A model generated the notes under the pieces. It saw only the letters and a program-made list of their open reading frames with translations. It did no database searches and had not been told where the DNA came from. From Desulfurococcales archaeon (GTDB lineage: Archaea > Thermoproteota > Thermoprotei_A > CAZTBM01 > SZUA-1508), in the NCBI GenBank assembly GCA_015661855.1, contig DQVH01000067.1:1-5086 (forward strand): DNA of 5,086 nt. Reading direction: 5' to 3'. Of the stretch, positions 1-5,086 are shown one piece after another (positions within the stretch are counted from its first letter, which is position 1; every line of letters begins with the position of its first letter). Made by a program: the position numbers and the translations under genes.

Positions 1-41
1 GTTCTATAGCGCTTTCATAGTATTATCGTGTTCTTTGATAG

Positions 42-50
42 AAAAATATA
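42..50 (+). promoter_or_regulatory. Candidate archaeal TATA box for the leftmost plus-strand genes
   Basis: An A/T-only run ending in ATATA lies about 25 nt before an expected transcription start near 72. That point is just upstream of a GAGGG Shine-Dalgarno at 76-80 and an ATG at 89. The TATA to start to SD to ATG geometry is what an archaeal promoter with a short leader would show. AT-rich matches are common in this genome, so this is suggestive only. Confidence 0.4.
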
Positions 51-88
51 GTGGATAGAGTTGTAGTACTAGTTAGAGGGTATTGGTA

Positions 89-205
89 ATGGAGTGTTCT
101 AGGAGAGTTTTTGTAGGGTTAGTTAGGGATCATAGGTGTCGTATTGGGAGGATTAAGGCTGTTAAGAGGAGGGTGTATAGTAGTGGTAGTAAGAGTGAAA
201 CTTAG
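89..205 (+). CDS. Possible small basic protein (38 aa), unknown function
   Basis: An ATG at 89 is preceded by GAGGG at 76-80 with an 8-nt spacer, a good archaeal ribosome site. It opens a 38-codon frame ending in TAG at 203-205. The predicted peptide is very basic: about a third of its residues are Arg or Lys, with clusters such as RIGRIKAVKRR. It has two Cys (residues 3 and 17) and a Ser-rich tail. It overlaps the next gene's preferred GTG start (183) by 23 nt in another frame, so the two could be translationally coupled. No family is recognised. The peptide could bind nucleic acid, act as a leader peptide, or be a chance frame: the region is so C-poor that stop codons and composition are atypical. 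The well-placed SD and TATA box are the main support. Confidence 0.35.
   Translation: MECSRRVFVGLVRDHRCRIGRIKAVKRRVYSSGSKSET
168..175 (+). promoter_or_regulatory. Strong Shine-Dalgarno fixing a GTG start at 183
   Basis: GGAGGGTG closely matches the complement of the 16S rRNA 3' end (consensus GGAGGTG) and ends 7 nt before a GTG at 183. It favours that GTG over the TTG at 144, which would put this SD inside the coding region, and over the GTG at 195, which is too distant. Confidence 0.6.
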
Positions 206-611
206 AATAATCAGAGGGGATATAGTTGTTGAAACAAGTGCTCTAGTTAATAGTGGTTATGAAGCTGAAACACCACAACTACTAATACCAATAAAGCTAG
301 CTCAAATACTAAACCTGTGGCCTCCTAAAACAGGCTATGAGGAAACAGTGTATGAAACTGCAGGTGGACCTTTAAGAGTATGGGTATTTCCGAGAGCATG
401 TAGAGTAAGTGTAGTTGTAGAAGATGTTAAAGCACCTGAAGTACTAGCTGACATAGTTATTTCACCTATAGCAGATGAAGTTCTAATTAGCGATAAAATG
501 GCAAGTGAACTCCAAATAGCACTAGAGGATGTTGGTAGAGGTTTATGGAGGTTTAGGTGGGAACCAAAAGATAAAGTGAGACGTAGTGAACCAGTAAAAT
601 ACTGGAGATAA
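183..611 (+). CDS. Retropepsin-like (clan AA aspartic protease fold) protein with altered active site, 142 aa
   Basis: The layout resembles single-domain retroviral-type aspartic proteases. After an N-terminal beta hairpin comes ALVNSGYEA at residues 20-28, in the place of the catalytic A-L-V-D-T/S-G-A motif. An IP-x-x-x-A-x-x-L-x-L-like helix follows (about 36-46), then a flap-like segment with ETAGG (58-62). A hydrophobic second-lobe segment, ADIVISPIADEVLISDKMA, starts near 89 and ends in a helix and ALED, where retropepsins have LIG...L..LGL..D. The nucleophile position is Asn23 (AAT at 249-251), so ordinary aspartic protease chemistry is unlikely unless another Asp serves. A scaffold or peptide-binding role, or a different hydrolase, is possible. 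GTG at 183 was chosen for its SD; a longer TTG start at 144 would add 13 unconserved-looking residues. The C-terminus is basic and Trp-rich. The fold is inferred from motif order; I recall similar NSG proteins in crenarchaea but cannot verify this here. Confidence 0.7.
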   Translation: MVVRVKLRIIRGDIVVETSALVNSGYEAETPQLLIPIKLAQILNLWPPKTGYEETVYETAGGPLRVWVFPRACRVSVVVEDVKAPEVLADIVISPIADEVLISDKMASELQIALEDVGRGLWRFRWEPKDKVRRSEPVKYWR

Positions 612-708
612 ACAGTACAATAATACAGGCTAAACTGGCATCATTTAAACATACTCAAGATACCTGATAGAATAGTTTATTCACATAAGTCTTTACATTT
701 ACGGTATG

Positions 709-728
709 GACTCTCATAGACTCTCAAT
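709..728 (+). repeat. Two tandem GACTCTCA units, 10-nt period
   Basis: GACTCTCATA is followed directly by GACTCTCAAT, giving two 8-nt identical cores exactly one 10-nt period apart, about one helical turn of DNA. It lies roughly 80-100 nt upstream of the thiC start. It could be a pair of half-sites for a regulator on the same face of the helix, or a small chance duplication. Confidence 0.45.
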
Positions 729-772
729 ATGGTATACTGGTAATCACAACCTAGTTATTATAGTATTTATTA

Positions 773-781
773 CTTTACATA
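773..781 (+). promoter_or_regulatory. Candidate TATA element for thiC
   Basis: CTTTACATA is centred about 32 nt before the thiC ATG. Transcription would then start only a few nt ahead of the ATG, giving a leaderless or nearly leaderless mRNA, common for first genes in crenarchaea. The neighbouring AT-rich run at 754-772 is an alternative TATA region with a somewhat longer leader that would include a weak GGTAGGG just before the ATG. Confidence 0.35.
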
Positions 782-809
782 CCCGATATGACGTTCTGGA
801 TGGTAGGGT

Positions 810-2156
810 ATGGCTAAGACCATTATGCTTGAAGCTAGGAGTGGATCTATTCCTGAAGAAGTTGAAATTGTTGCTCGGAATGAAGATGTTAACCCACTAA
901 AACTTGCTAGAAGACTTAGTGAGGGTAGAGTTATTATTCCTAGGAATACTAGACGTAAGGGTAAGGTAAGAGTTATAGGTATTGGTGAGGGTTTACGTAC
1001 TAAAGTTAACGTTAATATCGGTACTAGTGGATCACTAGTTAACATTGATATGGAGAGGGAGAAGGCTAGAGTAGCTGTAAAGTATGGTTCAGATACAATA
1101 ATGGATCTTAGTACTGGTGGTAACATCTCTGAGATTAGGAGAATACTAATGGAGGAGTCTAAACCACTACCATTTGGTACTGTACCAACATATCAAGCAT
1201 GGATTGATGGTATTAGAAAGTATGGGAGTTTACCACCAGAAGACTGGTTCATAAAGGTTATTGAGGAACACCTACGTGATGGAGTAGACTTTATGACAAT
1301 ACATGCAGGTATAACACGTGAACTAAGTGAGAAAGCTGTAAAGAGTAGGAGGGTACAGCCTATTGTTAGTCGTGGTGGAGCAATGATTACAGTTTGGATG
1401 CTCGAAATGAACCAGGAAAACCCATACTATCGTAACTGGGATTACCTATTAGAGTTATTTGCAGAATACGATGCTGTTATAAGTTTAGGTGATGCACTAA
1501 GACCTGGAGCAATAGTTGATGCACACGACGAACTACAACTAGGAGAACTATACATTAACTCTAAACTACTAGAGAAAGCTAGAGAGAAGGGTGTACAAGT
1601 TATGGTTGAAGGCCCTGGTCATATGCCGTTAGATAAGATAGTACTAGATGTTAAACTAATGAAAACGTTGACTAAGGGTGCACCATACTATGTACTAGGG
1701 CCATTGGTAACTGATGTAGCTGCAGGCTACGACCATATAGCTTCAGCTATAGGTGCTGCAATAGCTGTTGCTAGTGGTGTAGACTTAGTATGCTATCTAA
1801 CACCAGCTGAACACTTAAACCTACCAACACCAGAACAGGTAAGAGAGGGACTAATAGCAGCAAAGATAGCAGCTCATGCAGGAGATATAATTAAGCTTGG
1901 ACCTAAAGCTGCAAAGTGGGATATTGAAATGAGTATTAGTAGAGCTAAACTAGACTGGAATACAATGTTCAAACTAGCTATAGATCCAGAGAAGGCTAAA
2001 GAAATATACTCTCAGTATAGTGGAGTCAACATAAGCTCATGTAATATGTGTGGTCAGTACTGTGTATTCCTATTGTTAGATAAGTGGTTAAAGAGTAGAA
2101 GTAAGCCGAAAATAGATGAACTATTAAACTTGTTTAAGGAGTCTAGTTTAGTCTAG
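810..2156 (+). CDS. thiC: Phosphomethylpyrimidine synthase ThiC (short form), 448 aa
   Basis: ThiC is a cytosolic radical-SAM enzyme that rearranges aminoimidazole ribotide into HMP phosphate, the pyrimidine part of thiamine. Family blocks run the whole length: an IPRN segment (43-46), GTS (71-73), SDTIMDLSTGG (94-104), DFMTIHAG (160-167), SRGGAM (187-192), GDALRPG (227-233), VEGPGHMP (266-273), YVLGPLVTDVAAGYDHI (294-310) and LTPAEHLNLP (330-339). His271 and His335, 64 residues apart, correspond to the pair of metal-binding histidines. The [4Fe-4S] motif is Cys411, Cys414 and Cys418 near the end, as expected for ThiC. Its spacing is CX2CX3C rather than the CX2CX4C of well-studied bacterial enzymes. 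The length fits the short archaeal/anaerobe form, which lacks the N-terminal extension of the roughly 600-residue bacterial type. ATG 810 is the first start after an in-frame TAG at 804; no strong SD is present. No other thiamine gene is seen in the window. Confidence 0.96.
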   Translation: MAKTIMLEARSGSIPEEVEIVARNEDVNPLKLARRLSEGRVIIPRNTRRKGKVRVIGIGEGLRTKVNVNIGTSGSLVNIDMEREKARVAVKYGSDTIMDLSTGGNISEIRRILMEESKPLPFGTVPTYQAWIDGIRKYGSLPPEDWFIKVIEEHLRDGVDFMTIHAGITRELSEKAVKSRRVQPIVSRGGAMITVWMLEMNQENPYYRNWDYLLELFAEYDAVISLGDALRPGAIVDAHDELQLGELYINSKLLEKAREKGVQVMVEGPGHMPLDKIVLDVKLMKTLTKGAPYYVLGPLVTDVAAGYDHIASAIGAAIAVASGVDLVCYLTPAEHLNLPTPEQVREGLIAAKIAAHAGDIIKLGPKAAKWDIEMSISRAKLDWNTMFKLAIDPEKAKEIYSQYSGVNISSCNMCGQYCVFLLLDKWLKSRSKPKIDELLNLFKESSLV

Positions 2157-2164
2157 AACTTAAC

Positions 2165-2662
2165 CTAGTATTCACCTATAGCTCTACGATACTCTAAACT
2201 AACCTTTCTAAGCTCCTCTAAGATTTCAGGCTTACTCTTCAGTAGCTCGTTAACTAGGTGTAGGTATCTCGCTACTCTAATAGTGTTAGGGGTAATCTCT
2301 CTAATCTCTCTACCATTAACAACGACATAGTGTTTTCTCACAACCTTTTCACCAAGAATATACTCTGCCTCATTAACACTTGCATGGAGAGTAAAACAGT
2401 GAGGACTACCATCAACTGTTACAACAGTTATACTCTTAGGTTTAGAACTACGAATAATACTAGCAATCTTACCGTAATGTGTAGGATTCTCTCTTTCAGG
2501 ACATGCAAGTAGTACCACCTTACCCTTAGATATCTCACTAAACAGTTTATAGTTAACGTAGGGTAGACAGGCAGAAGCAATAACTATATCGGCACCCTTA
2601 AGTATTGGAGTTTTAACCCATATACTCCAAATCCATGGATAAACTTCACTACATAAACCCAC
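2165..2662 (-). CDS. Cysteine-containing protein resembling the C-terminal domain of ferredoxin-fused proteins of anaerobes, 165 aa
   Basis: The pattern KGADIVIASAC (22-32), KGKVVLLACP (46-55), KSITVVTVDGSPHC (76-89) follows the C-terminal half of a widespread group of 4Fe-4S ferredoxin proteins from anaerobes. As I recall them, these carry KGAD..IA.DC, KG+VLLIGCPK and KSITVV.MEVPCC. Three Cys positions (32, 54, 89) match and may bind a metal or cluster; Cys4 is a fourth. The N-terminal ferredoxin CxxCxxCxxxCP modules are absent, so this is a standalone version. The protein looks soluble, with alternating beta strands and helices and a charged helical C-terminus (about 138-163). The start is GTG at 2660-2662, the first after an in-frame TGA, with GGTGA placed 6 nt upstream. 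It converges on thiC with 8 nt between the stop codons. The exact role is unknown; redox or metal handling is an inference. Confidence 0.75.
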   Translation of the reverse strand: MGLCSEVYPWIWSIWVKTPILKGADIVIASACLPYVNYKLFSEISKGKVVLLACPERENPTHYGKIASIIRSSKPKSITVVTVDGSPHCFTLHASVNEAEYILGEKVVRKHYVVVNGREIREITPNTIRVARYLHLVNELLKSKPEILEELRKVSLEYRRAIGEY

Positions 2663-2675
2663 AGTACATCACCAG

Positions 2676-2691
2676 TGTTTAGTTGAAAACA
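2676..2691 (-). promoter_or_regulatory. Small inverted repeat in the leader of the cysteine-protein gene
   Basis: TGTTT (2676-2680) and AAACA (2687-2691) are perfect complements around a 6-nt loop, just upstream of the GGTGA ribosome site of the minus-strand gene starting at 2662. A 5-bp A/T-rich stem would be weak at high temperature, so this may be chance. Confidence 0.2.
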
Positions 2692-2713
2692 GTATTAAGT
2701 AAATTAGCATTAG

Positions 2714-2728
2714 TATAACCAGGTTATA
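2714..2728. promoter_or_regulatory. Perfect 15-nt palindrome containing TATA on both strands
   Basis: TATAACC, one central A, then GGTTATA form a perfect 7-bp inverted repeat about 52 nt upstream of the GTG at 2662. Read on the minus strand it gives TTTATAACC, a fair archaeal TATA box that would start transcription near 2700. The symmetry suggests either a regulator's operator overlapping the promoter or a bidirectional TATA element. No plus-strand gene lies downstream, which favours the operator reading or chance. Confidence 0.4.
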
Positions 2729-2778
2729 AAAGAATACAGTATAGAACCGTGTCTTCAGGAAGCAGATTAGTAGTATTA

Positions 2779-2794
2779 GTTCTAGTTACAGAAC
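2779..2794 (-). terminator. Weak hairpin just past the ABC ATPase stop
   Basis: GTTCT and AGAAC pair around a 6-nt loop, beginning 8 nt downstream of the ATPase stop codon on the minus strand. No clear T-run follows, and archaeal terminators are usually plain T-rich tracts, so this is at best a 3'-end structure of the operon transcript. Confidence 0.2.
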
Positions 2795-2802
2795 GTACTT
2801 AA

Positions 2803-3483
2803 CTATTTTCTGTTCAGTGGGTATAACTTCCTACTGAGAATATATTCTTCGGTACACTCGTAGTCTCTACTCATATCAGTAGTTGTTACTACTACTGCTC
2901 CACCATTATCAGCTATTTTACGGAATAACTTAATAACCTTCTGTGCAGTATAATCATCAATATTTGATAGCGGCTCATCAGCTACTAGTAATTTAGGGTT
3001 AACTACTAATGCTCTTGCAATAGCAACTCTCTGCTGCTGACCACCACTAAGTTCGTAGGGAAACTTATCCTCATACCCGATGAGATCTAGTGCTTTAAGT
3101 ATCTCGTTTACACGTCTACTCCTCTCAGACTCTGGTATACCTAGAAATATCATTGGCAACTCTACATTCTCTCTAACAGTTAAGCAATCTATAAGATCAA
3201 ATGTTTGAGGAATATACCCTATACTTCTAAGTCTAATCTGGGAAACTAGTGATGTATTTTCATAGTTAACTCTTACACTATTAAAGTATACTTCACCTCT
3301 ATCAGGCTTTAATAGTAAAGCCATTATCTTTACTAGTGTAGTCTTCCCTATACCACTACGACCACGAATACACACAATACTACCACGTTTAACTTTAAGA
3401 TCTACACCCTCAAGTACATACTCTAAACCATACCTCTTCCATACACCCCTCAACACTATAACTTCATCACTAACTCTACTCAT
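2803..3483 (-). CDS. ABC transporter ATP-binding protein, LolD/MacB-like, 226 aa
   Basis: This is the nucleotide-binding subunit of an ABC transporter, acting at the inner face of the membrane. Numbered from the upstream ATG at 3498, it shows an aromatic A-loop Tyr23, Walker A GRSGIGKTT (46-54), Q-loop Gln98, signature LSGGQQQRVAIARAL (150-164), Walker B LLVADEP with catalytic Glu175, and D-loop SNID (178-181). The overall length and the IPQTF...LTVRENVELP stretch fit the LolD/MacB/FtsE group, which pairs with FtsX-like permeases. The switch-histidine position reads TTTD (205-208) instead of VTHD, so the H-loop His is Thr207. The upstream membrane gene stops 2 nt before ATG 3483, and ATG 3498 (231 aa) would overlap it by 13 nt. 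Neither start has an SD, so translation is probably coupled. I chose 3483 because its spacing fits reinitiation. No permease gene is complete in this window. Confidence 0.9.
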   Translation of the reverse strand: MSRVSDEVIVLRGVWKRYGLEYVLEGVDLKVKRGSIVCIRGRSGIGKTTLVKIMALLLKPDRGEVYFNSVRVNYENTSLVSQIRLRSIGYIPQTFDLIDCLTVRENVELPMIFLGIPESERSRRVNEILKALDLIGYEDKFPYELSGGQQQRVAIARALVVNPKLLVADEPLSNIDDYTAQKVIKLFRKIADNGGAVVVTTTDMSRDYECTEEYILSRKLYPLNRK

Positions 3484-3485
3484 AA

Positions 3486-5039
3486 CTATACAGCCCATAA
3501 CACTATAATGTTATTAGACATCATAATCCTACTAGCTTCATTAAGTAGTTTAGATAGTACACTGTTAAGACCTACTGTTGTAAGACTCGTTAGGAAACCG
3601 TATGATAAATTCTCACTATACAAGATAACAGGTTTACCCCCGAGAGAACTATCACTTATAGAGCATATGTGGACTACTCTTAAACCAAAATATCTAGCTA
3701 AATATGAAATCTTAGTATCCCCAATAACAGCTCCACTATAAACTATACTCAAATACTCTAGCCCTGAAAACTCATCTACACTAAACCTCCAATAATACGA
3801 AATCTTATCAGAACATGTTATAACACGTTCAACTACAATAGCTGAGTTAAAAGCTAAAATAAATAGTAGTATCAATGTTATGAGCTTTCTTGAAACTCTA
3901 GATAATACAACACCGTAAACTATAGATATAGCCATAGCTAGAAAGTTTACAAGTCTATGAGGTATACTTGTAAATAAAGGGTCTCCACCAAGTATAGAGT
4001 ATAATGTAAGTGTTAGTGTAGCAGTAATCCAGCTATAAACAAGACATCTAGTACAATTACTACTACAAACCACTCTAAACATTTGGAATAGTATTGGTGA
4101 AAATAAGAGTATAGAGCTGTAAAATAATACATTGAAGCTAAGTGGTGGTATACCAGCACTAACTGACCGTATAGTCGAGTAAAACACTAACACTAATAGT
4201 AACAGTTGAATAATAGCTGTAACCATAACACTTCTACTACTCCCAGTACCACTTCTTAAAACAGCTATAATTGTTAATATTGTAAACCCGGAAATGTAGA
4301 GGAATAGTCTGGTTATAGTATAGAGTGGATTCATAATCTTAAGTGCAATACCACCAACAGCTAAATAGTATACCGTAAAGACTATAACAAGTATAATGAG
4401 AGCTCTAAGTTGAGGCTGAAATACGTTTAAACGCTTAATAAGCTTCACAACTATACTCACAACTATCCATTCAAATAGTAAGATAATAGCTATAAATGAT
4501 GTTAAATGGTGGTATAGAACTATAGCTATCGAGGATAAGAGTATTAACACTGTAGACCTGTATAGTACAGCTAGTAAAAGTGTATACAGTATTATGTGTG
4601 TAAACGTCTCCTTAGTAACACCACTAGTAAATACTAGTAGTGATGGTATTATGCTAACAGTAAACCCTGAAATATATGATGTAATACTATCCCCAGTAAG
4701 CCTTCTAACCATAACTATAAATGTTAAAGTAGCTAGTGAGCTAACAATTGGCGCTATAAACCTAGTGTAATCTAGTAGACTACATCCTGAAGTGAGTACA
4801 CCAATAGTACAGAGTATTATACTTCCAGGCCAGTGATTATTATACCCATCGAATAACGTGTCATCAAATATTATTGTAGTAGGATTTTCAATTAATAGTT
4901 TAACCTGCCTTATGAGAGGCCAAGAGTCTATAGAGAATGGTAGTCCAGTTGTAAATGTAGGGTAGAGTTTCAACACTAACACAACTACTAATAGCAGTAA
5001 TAATGCTAGTGGTTGACTAAAACTCACAGTCATAATCAT
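3486..5039 (-). CDS. Polytopic membrane protein resembling GT-C glycosyltransferases, 517 aa
   Basis: A long hydrophobic protein with roughly 12-14 membrane segments between residues 9 and 402, then a mainly soluble C-terminal part (about 403-517). Features recalling archaeal GT-C (lipid-linked sugar) transferases are an acidic residue in the first outer loop, FSIDSWP with Asp38, and a DD/FDGYNNHWPG loop (59-72). Others are TKE (142-144) before a helix, YHHLTSF (176-182) between helices, and PHRLVNF (360-366) late in the membrane part. The tail contains GLEYL...IGDTKISYLARYFGL (426-453), like the exposed domain that follows the helices in this kind of protein. Substrate and acceptor cannot be read from sequence. 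It is cotranscribed with an ABC ATPase, so a role in exporting or assembling a cell-surface glycoconjugate is plausible; a transporter subunit of unusual type is the alternative. ATG 5039 has AGGA 7 nt upstream and overlaps an upstream stop as ATGA; ATG 5033 is a possible second start. Confidence 0.7.
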   Translation of the reverse strand: MIMTVSFSQPLALLLLLVVVLVLKLYPTFTTGLPFSIDSWPLIRQVKLLIENPTTIIFDDTLFDGYNNHWPGSIILCTIGVLTSGCSLLDYTRFIAPIVSSLATLTFIVMVRRLTGDSITSYISGFTVSIIPSLLVFTSGVTKETFTHIILYTLLLAVLYRSTVLILLSSIAIVLYHHLTSFIAIILLFEWIVVSIVVKLIKRLNVFQPQLRALIILVIVFTVYYLAVGGIALKIMNPLYTITRLFLYISGFTILTIIAVLRSGTGSSRSVMVTAIIQLLLLVLVFYSTIRSVSAGIPPLSFNVLFYSSILLFSPILFQMFRVVCSSNCTRCLVYSWITATLTLTLYSILGGDPLFTSIPHRLVNFLAMAISIVYGVVLSRVSRKLITLILLFILAFNSAIVVERVITCSDKISYYWRFSVDEFSGLEYLSIVYSGAVIGDTKISYLARYFGLRVVHICSISDSSLGGKPVILYSENLSYGFLTSLTTVGLNSVLSKLLNEASRIMMSNNIIVLWAV

Positions 5040-5086
5040 AACCTTATCCTACAGCGTAGTAAACCTACAGTATAGAGTAGTGTAAA
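5036..5086 (-). CDS. 3' end of an upstream gene, possibly a membrane protein (partial)
   Basis: Reading the minus strand from the window edge, one frame stays open for 16 codons and ends in TGA at 5036-5038. That stop overlaps the next gene's ATG as ATGA. The other two frames stop earlier. The visible tail is a hydrophobic FTLLYTVGLL followed by the basic RCRIRL, as at the cytoplasmic end of a last membrane helix. It could be the C-terminus of the permease that the downstream ABC ATPase lacks, but 16 residues cannot identify a family. Confidence 0.4.
   Translation of the reverse strand, partial: FTLLYTVGLLRCRIRL

Larger units (their letters stand above)
612..809 (+). other. Intergenic region and thiC leader, with no gene seen
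   Basis: Between the protease-like gene and thiC there is no convincing coding frame on either strand, no tRNA and no paired C/D-box motifs. It holds AT-rich promoter-like runs, an 8-nt CTTTACAT sequence present twice (691-698 and 773-780), and a short tandem repeat at 709-728. An ACCTGAT at 662-668 recalls the thi-box, but the companion CTGAGA element and helix P1 are missing, so a TPP riboswitch is not supported. Confidence 0.5.

Noticed and set aside
115..128. Telomere-like TAGGGTTAGTTAGGG
   Set aside because: Only two imperfect units inside a generally G/T-rich, C-poor block; archaeal chromosomes are circular.
144..182. TTG start extending the protease-like protein by 13 residues
   Set aside because: The strong SD at 168-175 would lie inside the coding sequence, and the added residues do not fit the domain; GTG 183 is better.
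662..668. ACCTGAT resembling part of the TPP riboswitch thi-box
   Set aside because: No CTGAGA partner and no P1/P3 helices nearby; a 7-nt match is expected by chance.
706..900. Plus-strand 64-codon frame beginning in the thiC leader
   Set aside because: It runs into thiC in another frame, has no good ribosome site and no recognisable protein character.
770..1126. Minus-strand 118-codon frame
   Set aside because: It lies antisense to the conserved N-terminal part of thiC; a low-complexity Leu/Ser/Thr product typical of an antisense shadow.
2330..2512. Plus-strand 60-codon frame
   Set aside because: It is antisense to the conserved cysteine-protein gene, with no supporting signals.
2663..2802. 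Possible C/D-box or other small RNA in the intergenic gap
   Set aside because: CTGA-like and GTGATG-like pieces occur on the minus strand but not in the order, spacing or completeness of C/D boxes.
3508..3741. Plus-strand 77-codon frame
   Set aside because: It is antisense to the C-terminal domain of the membrane protein, with no SD or promoter geometry.

Overview
This AT-rich window most likely comes from a hyperthermophilic or thermophilic crenarchaeon (Thermoproteota, perhaps Desulfurococcales-like). The evidence is AGA/AGG arginine and ATA isoleucine codon use, GTG starts with short Shine-Dalgarno (SD) sequences, TATA-like rather than bacterial -35/-10 promoters, and archaeal-looking protein families. 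The lineage is an inference and no species is named.

Left part, plus strand (1-611). A TATA-like element is followed by an SD and a possible 38-residue basic small ORF (89-205). It overlaps the start of a compact protein of about 142 residues (183-611). That protein looks like a retropepsin-type aspartic protease fold, but the catalytic D-T/S-G is replaced by N-S-G. The stretch 61-200 is extremely poor in C and rich in G on the plus strand.

Middle, plus strand (612-2156). A 197-nt intergenic region with small direct repeats precedes thiC, a complete short-form phosphomethylpyrimidine synthase. ThiC is the radical-SAM enzyme that makes the pyrimidine half of thiamine. Its C-terminal cluster motif is spaced CX2CX3C. 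No TPP riboswitch is visible upstream.

Right part, minus strand (2165-5086). thiC converges with only 8 nt to spare on a 165-residue cysteine-containing protein. It resembles the C-terminal region of ferredoxin-fused proteins of anaerobes but lacks the ferredoxin part. A perfect 15-nt TATA-containing palindrome lies in its upstream region. Beyond it is a tightly packed minus-strand operon, read right to left: the tail of an unknown gene (probably a membrane protein) overlapping by ATGA, a 517-residue polytopic membrane protein resembling GT-C glycosyltransferases, and a coupled ABC transporter ATPase of the LolD/MacB type. The ATPase has all core motifs except the switch histidine, which is Thr here.

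The strongest leads are the active-site-altered protease-like protein with its overlapping small ORF, the GT-C-like protein/ABC ATPase pair, and the ATPase without its H-loop histidine. None of this proves a new system; all function calls are from reading the sequence.
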